From assembly GCA_003229915.1 (NCBI GenBank), contig QIGA01000150.1, positions 1 to 10,017 on the forward strand: a stretch of 10,017 bases of DNA, written 5' to 3'. The notes under the pieces are model-generated. The model saw only the letters and a list, made by a program, of their open reading frames with translations. It had not been told where the DNA came from and ran no database searches. Position 1 is the first letter of the stretch. Each line of letters opens with the position of its first letter. Origin of the DNA: Chloroflexota bacterium (lineage in GTDB: Bacteria > Chloroflexota > Dehalococcoidia > SZUA-161). Below are positions 1 through 5,651 of the stretch, in pieces. A program made the translations under genes and the position numbers.

Positions 1-2
1 CC

Positions 3-74
3 ATCCCCCTCTTCTCCCAGCTTCATCTCCCTCAGGGATGGTCAGTAGATATCGACCCAATGGGACTGGTCTGA
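3..74 (+). CDS. priA: Probable 3' end of primosomal protein N' (PriA), partial
   Basis: The window opens inside a reading frame that ends at a TGA at 72-74. The last residues read LHLPQGWSVDIDPMGLV. The closing pattern of a Val-Asp-(Val/Ile)-Asp-Pro stretch a few residues from the stop resembles the C-terminus of PriA, the replication-restart helicase. priA lies next to def in many bacterial genomes, and def follows here. Only 23 residues are visible, so no helicase motif can be checked and the call rests on this short tail plus gene order. The def promoter begins three bases after the stop. The alternative is that this is non-coding sequence with an accidental open frame. Confidence 0.5.
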   Translation: MPLFSQLHLPQGWSVDIDPMGLV

Positions 75-76
75 CC

Positions 77-105
77 TTTACAAGGCATTACGGTTAGACT
101 ATAAT
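77..105 (+). promoter_or_regulatory. Sigma-70-type promoter for def
   Basis: A -35 element TTTACA (77-82, 5 of 6 to TTGACA) and a perfect -10 TATAAT (100-105) are separated by exactly 17 bp. Transcription would start near 112, giving a leader of roughly 48 nt to the def ATG at 160. It lies just downstream of the preceding stop at 74, so def appears to have its own promoter. Confidence 0.65.
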
Positions 106-159
106 CTCCCTTGGTTGCCAAGAACCTGTTATACTACAGCGAGCGCAACGGGTCCCGTA

Positions 160-660
160 ATGGCTGTTCTGTCTCTTGCTATGATAAACGACCCCGTGCT
201 TCACCAGAAGGCGAAGCGAGTGCGAAGAATCGATGATTCCATTCAGAAGCTTATCGACGACATGATTGAGACCATGCACCACCTCGGAGGAGCAGCGGGG
301 CTAGCTGCCCCGCAGGTAGGAGTTCCACTCCGCGTGATCGTCGTCGAGGGGCCCGACGAAGATGCGGTTGCACTCATCAACCCCGAGTTGGTGAAAAGCT
401 CGGGAGAGCATGAGGTTACAGAGGGGTGCCTCAGTCTACCCGGATACAGAGGAGCAATAAGACGCGCGGAATCAGTTACAGTGAAAGGGCGCGATCGCCA
501 CGGCAAGGAGATCCGTCTGAAGGCAGATGGACTCCTGGCCCAAGCCCTGCAGCATGAGGTAGACCACATCAATGGCGTGGTCTACATCGACCACCTGGAG
601 AGCATGGACGATCTGTATAAGGCCGAGCCAGAGGATGAAGATGAGTCAAGTCACATCTAG
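160..660 (+). CDS. def: Peptide deformylase
   Basis: Peptide deformylase removes the formyl group from the N-terminal formyl-methionine of nascent proteins in the cytoplasm, using a metal ion. The 166-residue product carries the three family motifs: motif 1 GLAAPQ (47-52), motif 2 EGCLS (88-92) and motif 3 QHEVDH (131-136). C90, H132 and H136 are the metal ligands and E133 the catalytic acid. The ATG at 160 gives the typical N-terminus (MAVL...NDPVLHQKAKRV). An upstream in-frame TTG at 115 adds 15 residues unlike the family and lies almost at the predicted transcription start, so it was rejected. The usual first Gly of motif 1 (GxGLAAPQ) is Ala45, a mild departure. The C-terminus ends in an acidic tail. 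A dispersed repeat starts immediately after the TAG stop. No fmt gene is visible next to it. Confidence 0.95.
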   Translation: MAVLSLAMINDPVLHQKAKRVRRIDDSIQKLIDDMIETMHHLGGAAGLAAPQVGVPLRVIVVEGPDEDAVALINPELVKSSGEHEVTEGCLSLPGYRGAIRRAESVTVKGRDRHGKEIRLKADGLLAQALQHEVDHINGVVYIDHLESMDDLYKAEPEDEDESSHI

Positions 661-741
661 AAGGGGTGTCCGAAAGCTCAGAAAAACAGGGGTAGCCCAG
701 AGCGGATGCTCCAACCTACCCATAATCCTCAGACAGGCCCC
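661..741 (+). repeat. Dispersed MITE-like repeat, copy 1
   Basis: This segment directly follows the def stop and matches 8257-8334. GGGTGTCCGAAA (664-675) is identical in both copies, as is CAGGG-TAGCC apart from one G. GCTCCAA (708-714) and CCCATAAT (719-726) are also shared. Over 664-740 I count about 59 identical of 77 aligned positions. The ends are imperfect inverted repeats built around TGTCCG on the left and its complement, here degraded to AGACAG, on the right. An internal hairpin GAGC-GGAT-GCTC lies at 700-711. It is too short to code for a transposase. A non-autonomous mobile element or a relic of IS ends fits best. This copy has the worse-preserved termini of the two. Confidence 0.7.
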
Positions 742-749
742 TGGGGGCC
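736..749. terminator. GC-rich hairpin after def, possible transcription stop
   Basis: GGCCCC (736-741) pairs with GGGGCC (744-749) around a 2-nt loop. It overlaps the right end of repeat copy 1 and lies 75 bp past the def stop. There is no run of T after it (GGTCATTTCAG), so it is not a standard intrinsic terminator. It may only stabilise the def mRNA end. Confidence 0.25.
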
Positions 750-756
750 GGTCATT

Positions 757-802
757 TCAGCGCTGAGTTCCGGCTGAGTTTATCACTTTCCTGGCATACA
801 CT
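757..802 (+). promoter_or_regulatory. Weak candidate control region for the cca-secD-secF unit
   Basis: This short spacer contains a perfect 10-bp palindrome TCAGCGCTGA (757-766) and a direct repeat of GCTGAGTT (762-769 and 773-780) with an 11-bp period, close to one helical turn. A -10-like TACACT (4 of 6) lies at 797-802. The matching -35 region (about 774-779, CTGAGT) is poor. A promoter is expected here because the next three genes form one unit, but the sequence support is weak. Confidence 0.25.
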
Positions 803-823
803 CTTGAGAAAAAGAAATCCTGA

Positions 824-2323
824 ATGACCAATCTCACCAAAGAGAGGACGAAGATTTTTGCCCCAGAGGAGGCATCTTCACTCCTAGCCAAGCTGAGAGA
901 GATCCTCACAGAGCGCGGCATCGATTGCTACGTTGTCGGCGGTTTTGTCCGCGACGGGCTCGTGGGCAGACAGAACAACGACATCGATGTTGTGGTAACT
1001 GGTGACGCTACGTCGATCGCCTCCCATGTAGCCCAGACTTTCGGCACCAAGATGATCCCTCTGGACGAAGTCAACCAGATCGCCAGGGTGGTTCTTCACC
1101 AAGCCGGTGTTCATTGGCACCTCGATTTCGCCACCATGCGCGGCAGCATCGAGGAAGACCTCCGCTACCGTGATTTCACCATTAACGCCATCGCCATAAA
1201 CCTGTCCGAGGCCAGCAGCGGATGGTCACAGGTTCGAGTCATCGACCCGATGGAAGGGCAGCACGATATAGACAGAGGGGTGATTCGCGCCGTAACCGAA
1301 GTCAGTTTTCAACAGGATCCGGCGCGGCTTCTCAGGGCAGTTCGCATCGCAGCGATGCTCGGCTTTTCCATAGAGCCCGACACCGAAGCCCTTATGCAGC
1401 GCGACCATATGCTTATCACCACCGTTGCCCCTGAGCGGCTTCTGGCCGATCTAGGTCATATCCTTGAGACCCCCAGAGCATACCCTTCTTTCCGCTACCT
1501 GGACCGCCTGGGTCTGATCGACCCGTTAATGCCTGAGTTAGCCACAGCCAGGAGCGTAGCACAGCCAAAGGAGCATTTCTGGGATGTCTTCGACCACTCC
1601 CTGGAGGCAGTTGGCGAGGTGGAACATCTGCTGCTGCAGCGAGGAGACGAGCGAGAAGATGATCTTCTATCTTCGGTTCCCTGGACCCCTGACATCGCCC
1701 GGCACTTCGACCAGGAAATCGCCGGGGGGCGAACCAGAGGAGCGCTACTCAAGTTGGCAGGTCTGCTCCACGATATCGGCAAGCCAGTGACTAAAACGGT
1801 GGAGCAAGACGGCCGGATGCGTTTTCTGGGACATGCCAGTGTAGGGGCGGTTATGGTAGCCAAACTCATGGAACGGTTGAGGTTCAGCAACCGTGAGATA
1901 AAGATGGTGCAGCTAATGACCGAGCACCACATGCGCCCCGGATATCTGGTGGGTGCGGAGATGCCAACGCGCCGCGCAATCTACAGATACTTCCGAGACG
2001 CCGCGGAGGTGGGCATAGATACCCTGTTCCTCGGTCTCGCAGATCACCTTGCGGCCAGGGGGCCCACGCTCGACCTCGACGAGTGGCACAAACACGCTGA
2101 AACAGTGCGATATATGCTTTCCCAGTGGTTCGAAGAACAGACTACAGTTGTGCCACCCAAGCTTATCGACGGCCACACCCTGATAGATAAACTCGGACTA
2201 ACCCCGGGGCCACAGATCGGCGAACTGCTGGAGGCGGTGCGCGAGGCACAGGCCACTGGGGAGATAGAGACCGCTGAGGAAGCACTCGACTTCCTTATGA
2301 AGCGATTGGAGAGAAACCAGTGA
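824..2323 (+). CDS. cca: Class II tRNA nucleotidyltransferase / poly(A) polymerase family protein with HD domain
   Basis: This family adds CCA (or only A, or CC) to tRNA 3' ends, or polyadenylates RNA, without a nucleic acid template. The 499-residue protein has the nucleotidyltransferase head with GGFVRD (39-44), the metal-binding pair D53/D55 in DID, and RDFTINA (116-122). The neck motif follows as QDPARLLRAVR (164-174). An HD phosphohydrolase domain covers about 250-410, with H258, H316-D317 in LLHDIGK, H337 and an EHH at 367-369. The motif that helps select nucleotides is usually EDxxR; here it reads QD..R (Q164, D165, R168). The sequence does not say whether this enzyme makes full CCA or only part, and a partner enzyme could exist elsewhere. 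The ATG at 824 follows an AG-rich but weak ribosome binding region. Its TGA overlaps the secD GTG by 4 bp. Confidence 0.85.
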   Translation: MTNLTKERTKIFAPEEASSLLAKLREILTERGIDCYVVGGFVRDGLVGRQNNDIDVVVTGDATSIASHVAQTFGTKMIPLDEVNQIARVVLHQAGVHWHLDFATMRGSIEEDLRYRDFTINAIAINLSEASSGWSQVRVIDPMEGQHDIDRGVIRAVTEVSFQQDPARLLRAVRIAAMLGFSIEPDTEALMQRDHMLITTVAPERLLADLGHILETPRAYPSFRYLDRLGLIDPLMPELATARSVAQPKEHFWDVFDHSLEAVGEVEHLLLQRGDEREDDLLSSVPWTPDIARHFDQEIAGGRTRGALLKLAGLLHDIGKPVTKTVEQDGRMRFLGHASVGAVMVAKLMERLRFSNREIKMVQLMTEHHMRPGYLVGAEMPTRRAIYRYFRDAAEVGIDTLFLGLADHLAARGPTLDLDEWHKHAETVRYMLSQWFEEQTTVVPPKLIDGHTLIDKLGLTPGPQIGELLEAVREAQATGEIETAEEALDFLMKRLERNQ

Positions 2324-3768
2324 ACCGAGGGCACTTGGTAAGGCTCGGTCTTGTCGCTATCCTGGCTGCCCTTGCCCTGTCCGAGGTACTGATCCCTAAT
2401 GCGCCCAGCATAAGCGAAAGTACCCCCGGCAACAACACTCTGGGGATGAGGCTTGGTCTGGACCTCAGCGGCGGCATCCGCCTTGTCTACGAAGCTAATC
2501 TGTCCCAGAAGGGCAACGAGAGTGCAGCAGATGCTTTGGACGGCGTTGTGGACATCATCAGCCGGCGGGTGGATGCCTTCGGGGTCTCCGAGCCAGTAAT
2601 CCAGACACAGGGGGGAGACCGCATATCCATTCAACTCCCCGGCATCAGGGACATGCAGGCAGCCATCGACCTCGTCGGCCAGACAGCGGAGCTTGATTAC
2701 AGAGAGTTAACCCCGGAAAGCTGGGGGTTGGTTCAGGATTTAACCGGTCAAGGCCTACGACCGGATTATAAGTTTCTTACGACAGAGGGCGTCATAGAGT
2801 GGATTCCGGCAACAGGCATAAACAACGAGGGTGAAGAGATTCATTTAACCGGCAAATTCCTGAAGAGGAACACCCTTGTGCAGATCGACCAGACTACCAA
2901 CGAGCCGAGAGTTAGCTTTGAATTCGACGGGGAGGGCGCGGAGCTGTTTGCGCAGATTACCGGGCGGCTCGTGGAGAAGCCCCTGGGCATTTTCCTTGAC
3001 AATCAATACGTCTCCAGCCCCATAGTTAGATCCAGAATCGAGGGGGGCAGTGGAGTCATCGAAAACATAAACCTCGAAAATGCTCGCGAGCTGGCCATCT
3101 TGCTCAACGCAGGGGCCCTGCCTGTCCCCCTTGGCCACTGGGATCGCGGCACTTTCCTCTCCGGCCCCGCCATCCAGGACGAGGTGGATCCCACCCTGGG
3201 CGCTGATTCGCTCAAGAAGAGCCTGATCGCCGGCGCGATCGGACTCATCCTGGTTCTCGTGTTCATGGCGCTCTTCTATCGCCTCCCCGGCCTGCTAGCT
3301 GGCGGCGCGTTGATTATCTATGGCATCTTCGTACTCGCCGCATTCAAGCTGATTCCCGTCACACTCACCCTCGCCGGGATCGCTGCTTTCGTCCTGTCAA
3401 TCGGCATGGCAGTCGATGCCAATGTGCTCATCTTTGAGCGCCTGAAGGAAGAACTGAGGGCAGGAAGGACCCTGGGCGGCGCTATCGAGGCAGGATTCAA
3501 CCGCGCCTGGACCGCCATTCGCGACAGCAACATAACCACTTTAATTATCTGCGGCATCCTTTACTGGATGGGGAGCAGGTTCGCGGAGCCCAGGGTACAG
3601 GGATTCGCCCTGACTCTGGCGATTGGCGTGGCCCTGAGCATGTTCACGGCTATCTTCGTGACCAGAACTTTCCTGCGCCTCTTCGTGGGCACAGGCGTAG
3701 CAGACCATCTCTGGCTTTTCGGGGCCCCGAGGCCCGAGAAAACATCAGATTCCGAGGAGTACGGATAG
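2320..3768 (+). CDS. secD: Protein translocase subunit SecD
   Basis: SecD is a membrane subunit of the accessory SecDF complex, which uses the ion gradient to help pull preproteins through SecYEG. The 482-residue product has an N-terminal membrane segment (about 6-25). The conserved LGLDLSGG follows at 45-52. A large extracytoplasmic domain runs to about 295, containing the LLNAGALPVPL motif (261-271). Five C-terminal membrane segments follow, at about 301-319, 324-342, 346-371, 404-417 and 426-456. The family signature GMAVDANVLIFER (362-374) keeps the functional Asp, D366. The GTG start is chosen because it overlaps the preceding stop (GTGA), places the membrane segment at the N-terminus, and suggests translational coupling. 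Its TAG stop directly touches the secF start. Length and motif order are normal for SecD. Confidence 0.95.
   Translation: MNRGHLVRLGLVAILAALALSEVLIPNAPSISESTPGNNTLGMRLGLDLSGGIRLVYEANLSQKGNESAADALDGVVDIISRRVDAFGVSEPVIQTQGGDRISIQLPGIRDMQAAIDLVGQTAELDYRELTPESWGLVQDLTGQGLRPDYKFLTTEGVIEWIPATGINNEGEEIHLTGKFLKRNTLVQIDQTTNEPRVSFEFDGEGAELFAQITGRLVEKPLGIFLDNQYVSSPIVRSRIEGGSGVIENINLENARELAILLNAGALPVPLGHWDRGTFLSGPAIQDEVDPTLGADSLKKSLIAGAIGLILVLVFMALFYRLPGLLAGGALIIYGIFVLAAFKLIPVTLTLAGIAAFVLSIGMAVDANVLIFERLKEELRAGRTLGGAIEAGFNRAWTAIRDSNITTLIICGILYWMGSRFAEPRVQGFALTLAIGVALSMFTAIFVTRTFLRLFVGTGVADHLWLFGAPRPEKTSDSEEYG
3754..3759 (+). promoter_or_regulatory. Ribosome binding site fixing the secF TTG start
   Basis: GAGGAG lies inside the last codons of secD, 9 nt before the TTG at 3769. 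No ATG or GTG lies nearby in frame. This site plus the membrane-protein N-terminus that follows supports the rare TTG start immediately after the secD stop. Confidence 0.6.
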
Positions 3769-4935
3769 TTGTTTGACTTTGTAAGTAAAAGGAAATGGTT
3801 CTTCCTGGGATCAGTGCTGGTGATTCTGATCGGCCTCATCTCGCTCATCGTGTCCGGGCTGAACGTGGGTCTTGATTTCAAGCCAGGGGTTACCATGACC
3901 ATCATCTTCGATGATCCTGTGGAACAGGACAGCCTGAGAGCCAGTTTCGCCGACATAGGTTACGGTGAGGCCGTAATCCAGCACAGCCCCAAAGACGCCT
4001 TTCTGCTCCAGGACTTCGCACCGAAAGCAGAGGATAGAGATCAACTTGTCGAGGATCTGCAGGCAAAGTTCGGCACAACGATCAGGACAGCGGAATTTGA
4101 CCTACAGGAAACGGGAAATGGGACGCTTGCCATCATGTTCGGTAAAGCCGTGTCGGACGCCGATTTGGGAGATGAACTGACGAATCTGGGCTACGGGAAT
4201 ATCATTTTCGCGAGTCGCACTATGGACTCCTTCCTGGTTCGCATTGGCGAGCCCGAGGAGCCAGCTTCCACCGAGGCGGCTGTCAGCCTCACAGAGCAGG
4301 CAAGGATCAAAGAAGCGCTGGAGTCGGAGTTCGGGCCCGTAGATTATCTGGACTACGACTCCATCTCCCAGGCCGTCGCCTCTGAGCGGGTTCTCTACAC
4401 CGGATACGCAGTGCTCGCGGCCGCACTGGGAATTCTCCTCTACGTAGCCTGGGCATTCCGCAAACTGGCGAGTTCCTTCCGCTTCGGCGTGTCCGCTATC
4501 CTGGCTCTGGTACATGATGTCCTCATCGTTCTAACGGTGTTCTCCCTGTTCAAGTTAGAAGTCAACTCCTTTTTCATTATCGCCATCCTGACCGTTATCG
4601 GCTACGGCGTGAACAACACTGTCGTGGTCTTCGACCGTATTCGAGAGAACAGGGCACGCCACCTCAGCGCTTCCCTCGACACTATAGTCAACATCAGCAC
4701 AACCGAAACGCTGACCCGGTCTCTCGGTACCAGCCTGACCACATTGCTTGTCCTCCTTGCCCTGCTATTGTTCGGCGGATCAACCATACATAACTTTGTC
4801 CTGGCCTTGACTATTGGCGTGGTTGCTTCCACCTACAGCTCTCTTTTCACGGCAGGTCAGTTTCTGGTTGCCTGGGATAAGGGTGAGCTGGGGCGGCTCT
4901 TCAGATGGATACCGATACCCCGCCAGCGCAGCTAA
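3769..4935 (+). CDS. secF: Protein translocase subunit SecF, with enlarged periplasmic domain
   Basis: SecF pairs with SecD in the membrane to drive late stages of protein export. The 388-residue product has a first membrane segment (about 8-28), the GLDFKPG motif (34-40), a long extracytoplasmic domain (about 41-205) and five further membrane segments (about 211-230, 239-261, 266-289, 318-336, 340-368). It ends with the STYSS...GQFLVAW region. The family is usually near 300 residues. The extra length comes from what looks like a tandem copy of the periplasmic alpha/beta unit. The TM4 signature reads GYGVNNTVVVFDRIREN (278-294), where GYSxNDT is usual, so the conserved Asp is N283. The partner Arg 34 residues later is present (R317). 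The TTG start is supported by an upstream GAGGAG. The identity as SecF is secure despite these oddities. Confidence 0.93.
   Translation: MFDFVSKRKWFFLGSVLVILIGLISLIVSGLNVGLDFKPGVTMTIIFDDPVEQDSLRASFADIGYGEAVIQHSPKDAFLLQDFAPKAEDRDQLVEDLQAKFGTTIRTAEFDLQETGNGTLAIMFGKAVSDADLGDELTNLGYGNIIFASRTMDSFLVRIGEPEEPASTEAAVSLTEQARIKEALESEFGPVDYLDYDSISQAVASERVLYTGYAVLAAALGILLYVAWAFRKLASSFRFGVSAILALVHDVLIVLTVFSLFKLEVNSFFIIAILTVIGYGVNNTVVVFDRIRENRARHLSASLDTIVNISTTETLTRSLGTSLTTLLVLLALLLFGGSTIHNFVLALTIGVVASTYSSLFTAGQFLVAWDKGELGRLFRWIPIPRQRS
3886..4335 (+). repeat. Internal duplication in the SecF periplasmic domain (protein level)
   Basis: SecF residues 40-102 and 117-189 align with a constant offset of 77 for the first 41 positions. 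Shared residues include T42/T119, I45/I122, F47/F124, L56/L133, GYG 64-66/141-143 and DxFL 76-79/153-156, about 11 of 41 identical without gaps, with many conservative pairs. Both units end in a helix closing with FG (101-102 and 188-189) after a 10-residue insertion in the second. The DNA copies are too diverged to be a recent duplication. Confidence 0.6.
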
Positions 4936-4951
4936 GCGATACCCCGAACGA

Positions 4952-4986
4952 CCCTTCGACAAGCCTGTCCTGAGTCTATCGAAGGG
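4952..4986. repeat. REP-like palindromic element between secF and nrdR
   Basis: CCCTTCGA (4952-4959) pairs perfectly with TCGAAGGG (4979-4986) around a 19-nt loop. A competing stem CTGAG (4970-4974) with CTCAG (4987-4991) overlaps it. The sequence CCCTTCGACAAGCCTGTCC resembles a palindromic family found dispersed in many environmental bacterial genomes. When translated by accident that family yields peptides such as PFDKP..SLSKG, as one frame does here. It follows the secF stop by 16 bp and could end transcription or protect the mRNA 3' end, but no T-run follows. Confidence 0.65.
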
Positions 4987-5008
4987 CTCAGAATCTTCCT
5001 AAAACACC

Positions 5009-5037
5009 TTGACAACATCAATATATTGTGTTACCTT
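5009..5037 (+). promoter_or_regulatory. Promoter of the nrdR-nrdJ unit
   Basis: A perfect -35 TTGACA lies at 5009-5014. With a 17-bp spacer the -10 would be TACCTT (5032-5037), which matches only 3 of 6, so the exact -10 is uncertain. NrdR box 1 fills the spacer and box 2 covers the expected start of transcription (near 5044). This arrangement would let bound NrdR block RNA polymerase. Confidence 0.6.
5016..5031. promoter_or_regulatory. NrdR box 1
   Basis: CATCAATATATTGTGT matches the NrdR consensus ACACWATATATWGTGT at 13 of 16 positions. The core and the right half (AATATATTGTGT) are perfect, and the three mismatches are at the left edge. It sits between the promoter elements of nrdR and is paired with box 2 one 31-bp step downstream. 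Confidence 0.85.
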
Positions 5038-5046
5038 ATGCTCTCG

Positions 5047-5062
5047 ACACAATATATTGATT
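5047..5062. promoter_or_regulatory. NrdR box 2
   Basis: ACACAATATATTGATT matches the NrdR consensus at 14 of 16 positions, with the left half and core perfect. Box starts are 31 bp apart with a 15-bp linker, the spacing known for cooperative NrdR sites, which puts both on the same DNA face. It ends 13 bp before the nrdR ATG. It overlaps a TTG at 5061 that is therefore unlikely to be a start. Confidence 0.87.
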
Positions 5063-5075
5063 GACGGGTTTCGGA

Positions 5076-5612
5076 ATGAAGTGCCCTCACTGTAATCATG
5101 ATGACTCGAAGGTGGCTGACTCGCGCGATGTGGACGACACCGTCCGCCGCCGTCGGCAGTGCCTCGCCTGCGGGTTCAGGTTCACCACCTACGAGAGAAT
5201 TCAAACCGGCAACCTGGTCATCATCAAGAAAGACCAGCGGCGTGAGGCGTTCGACCGCGAGAAACTGGCAACTGGCATACGCAAGGCCTGCGAGAAGCGT
5301 CCCCTCCCCACTGGAACCATAGAGAAACTTGTAGATGATATCGAGAGCGATCTGGTAGGCTCCGGCAAGCCGGAGATTTCAAGCTCAGCAGTCGGAGAAA
5401 GGGTGATGGACAGGTTGAAGGAGTTGGACCACATCGCATACATCCGCTTCGCCAGCGTCTACCGCGATTTCGCCGACATCACCAGCCTCAAACGAGAGGT
5501 GGATACGCTGATTGACGGGAGACCCCTCGCCAGCCAGCTCCCTCTCATCCCCGATGAGGAGTTCAGCGCCGTGGGGAGACGGAGAAAAGCTGGCGCCTCG
5601 AAACATCTCTAG
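5076..5612 (+). CDS. nrdR: Transcriptional repressor NrdR
   Basis: NrdR represses ribonucleotide reductase genes when its ATP-cone senses high (d)ATP. The 178-residue product begins MKCPHC and has the zinc ribbon ligands C3, C6, C29 and C32 with the typical RRRRQCLACGFRFTTYER segment. The ATP-cone domain follows from about residue 46 to 136, including VIIKKDQRREAFDREKL and YIRFASVYRDF. Length and motifs are normal for the family, with a slightly long C-terminal tail. The ATG at 5076 is chosen over an in-frame TTG at 5061 because it gives the standard N-terminus and the TTG lies inside NrdR box 2. Two NrdR boxes lie directly upstream, so the gene is autoregulated and shares its transcript with nrdJ, which begins 39 bp after its stop. 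Confidence 0.96.
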   Translation: MKCPHCNHDDSKVADSRDVDDTVRRRRQCLACGFRFTTYERIQTGNLVIIKKDQRREAFDREKLATGIRKACEKRPLPTGTIEKLVDDIESDLVGSGKPEISSSAVGERVMDRLKELDHIAYIRFASVYRDFADITSLKREVDTLIDGRPLASQLPLIPDEEFSAVGRRRKAGASKHL

Positions 5613-5651
5613 CAGCGGACAGAAAGCCACATCAAAAACAGGGTAAGAGCT

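Noticed and set aside
1..41. Inverted repeat CCATCCC (1-7) and GGGATGG (35-41)
   Set aside because: The loop is 27 nt, the first arm is cut by the window edge, and it lies inside the probable PriA coding end.
115..159. TTG at 115 as an earlier start for def
   Set aside because: The extra 15 residues do not fit the deformylase N-terminus, and the TTG is only about 3 nt from the predicted transcription start.
572..766. A plus-strand open frame running from the def end into repeat copy 1
   Set aside because: It is out of frame with def and its second half is repeat DNA. There is no ribosome binding site or homology impression.
2044..2634. A 196-codon open frame on the minus strand across the cca-secD junction
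   Set aside because: It lies opposite two secure genes, its translation shows no recognisable domain, and it has no credible start signal. It is a shadow of the sense coding.
4814..5002. A plus-strand open frame ending in PFDKPVLSLSKG
   Set aside because: This peptide is an accidental translation of the REP-like palindrome, fused to an out-of-frame part of secF.
5061..5075. TTG at 5061 as the nrdR start
   Set aside because: It overlaps NrdR box 2, and the ATG at 5076 gives the standard MKCPHC start.
4936..5075. A cobalamin riboswitch upstream of the B12-dependent RNR
   Set aside because: The gap is only 140 bp and is filled by the palindrome, promoter and NrdR boxes. No B12-box-like sequence was recognised.
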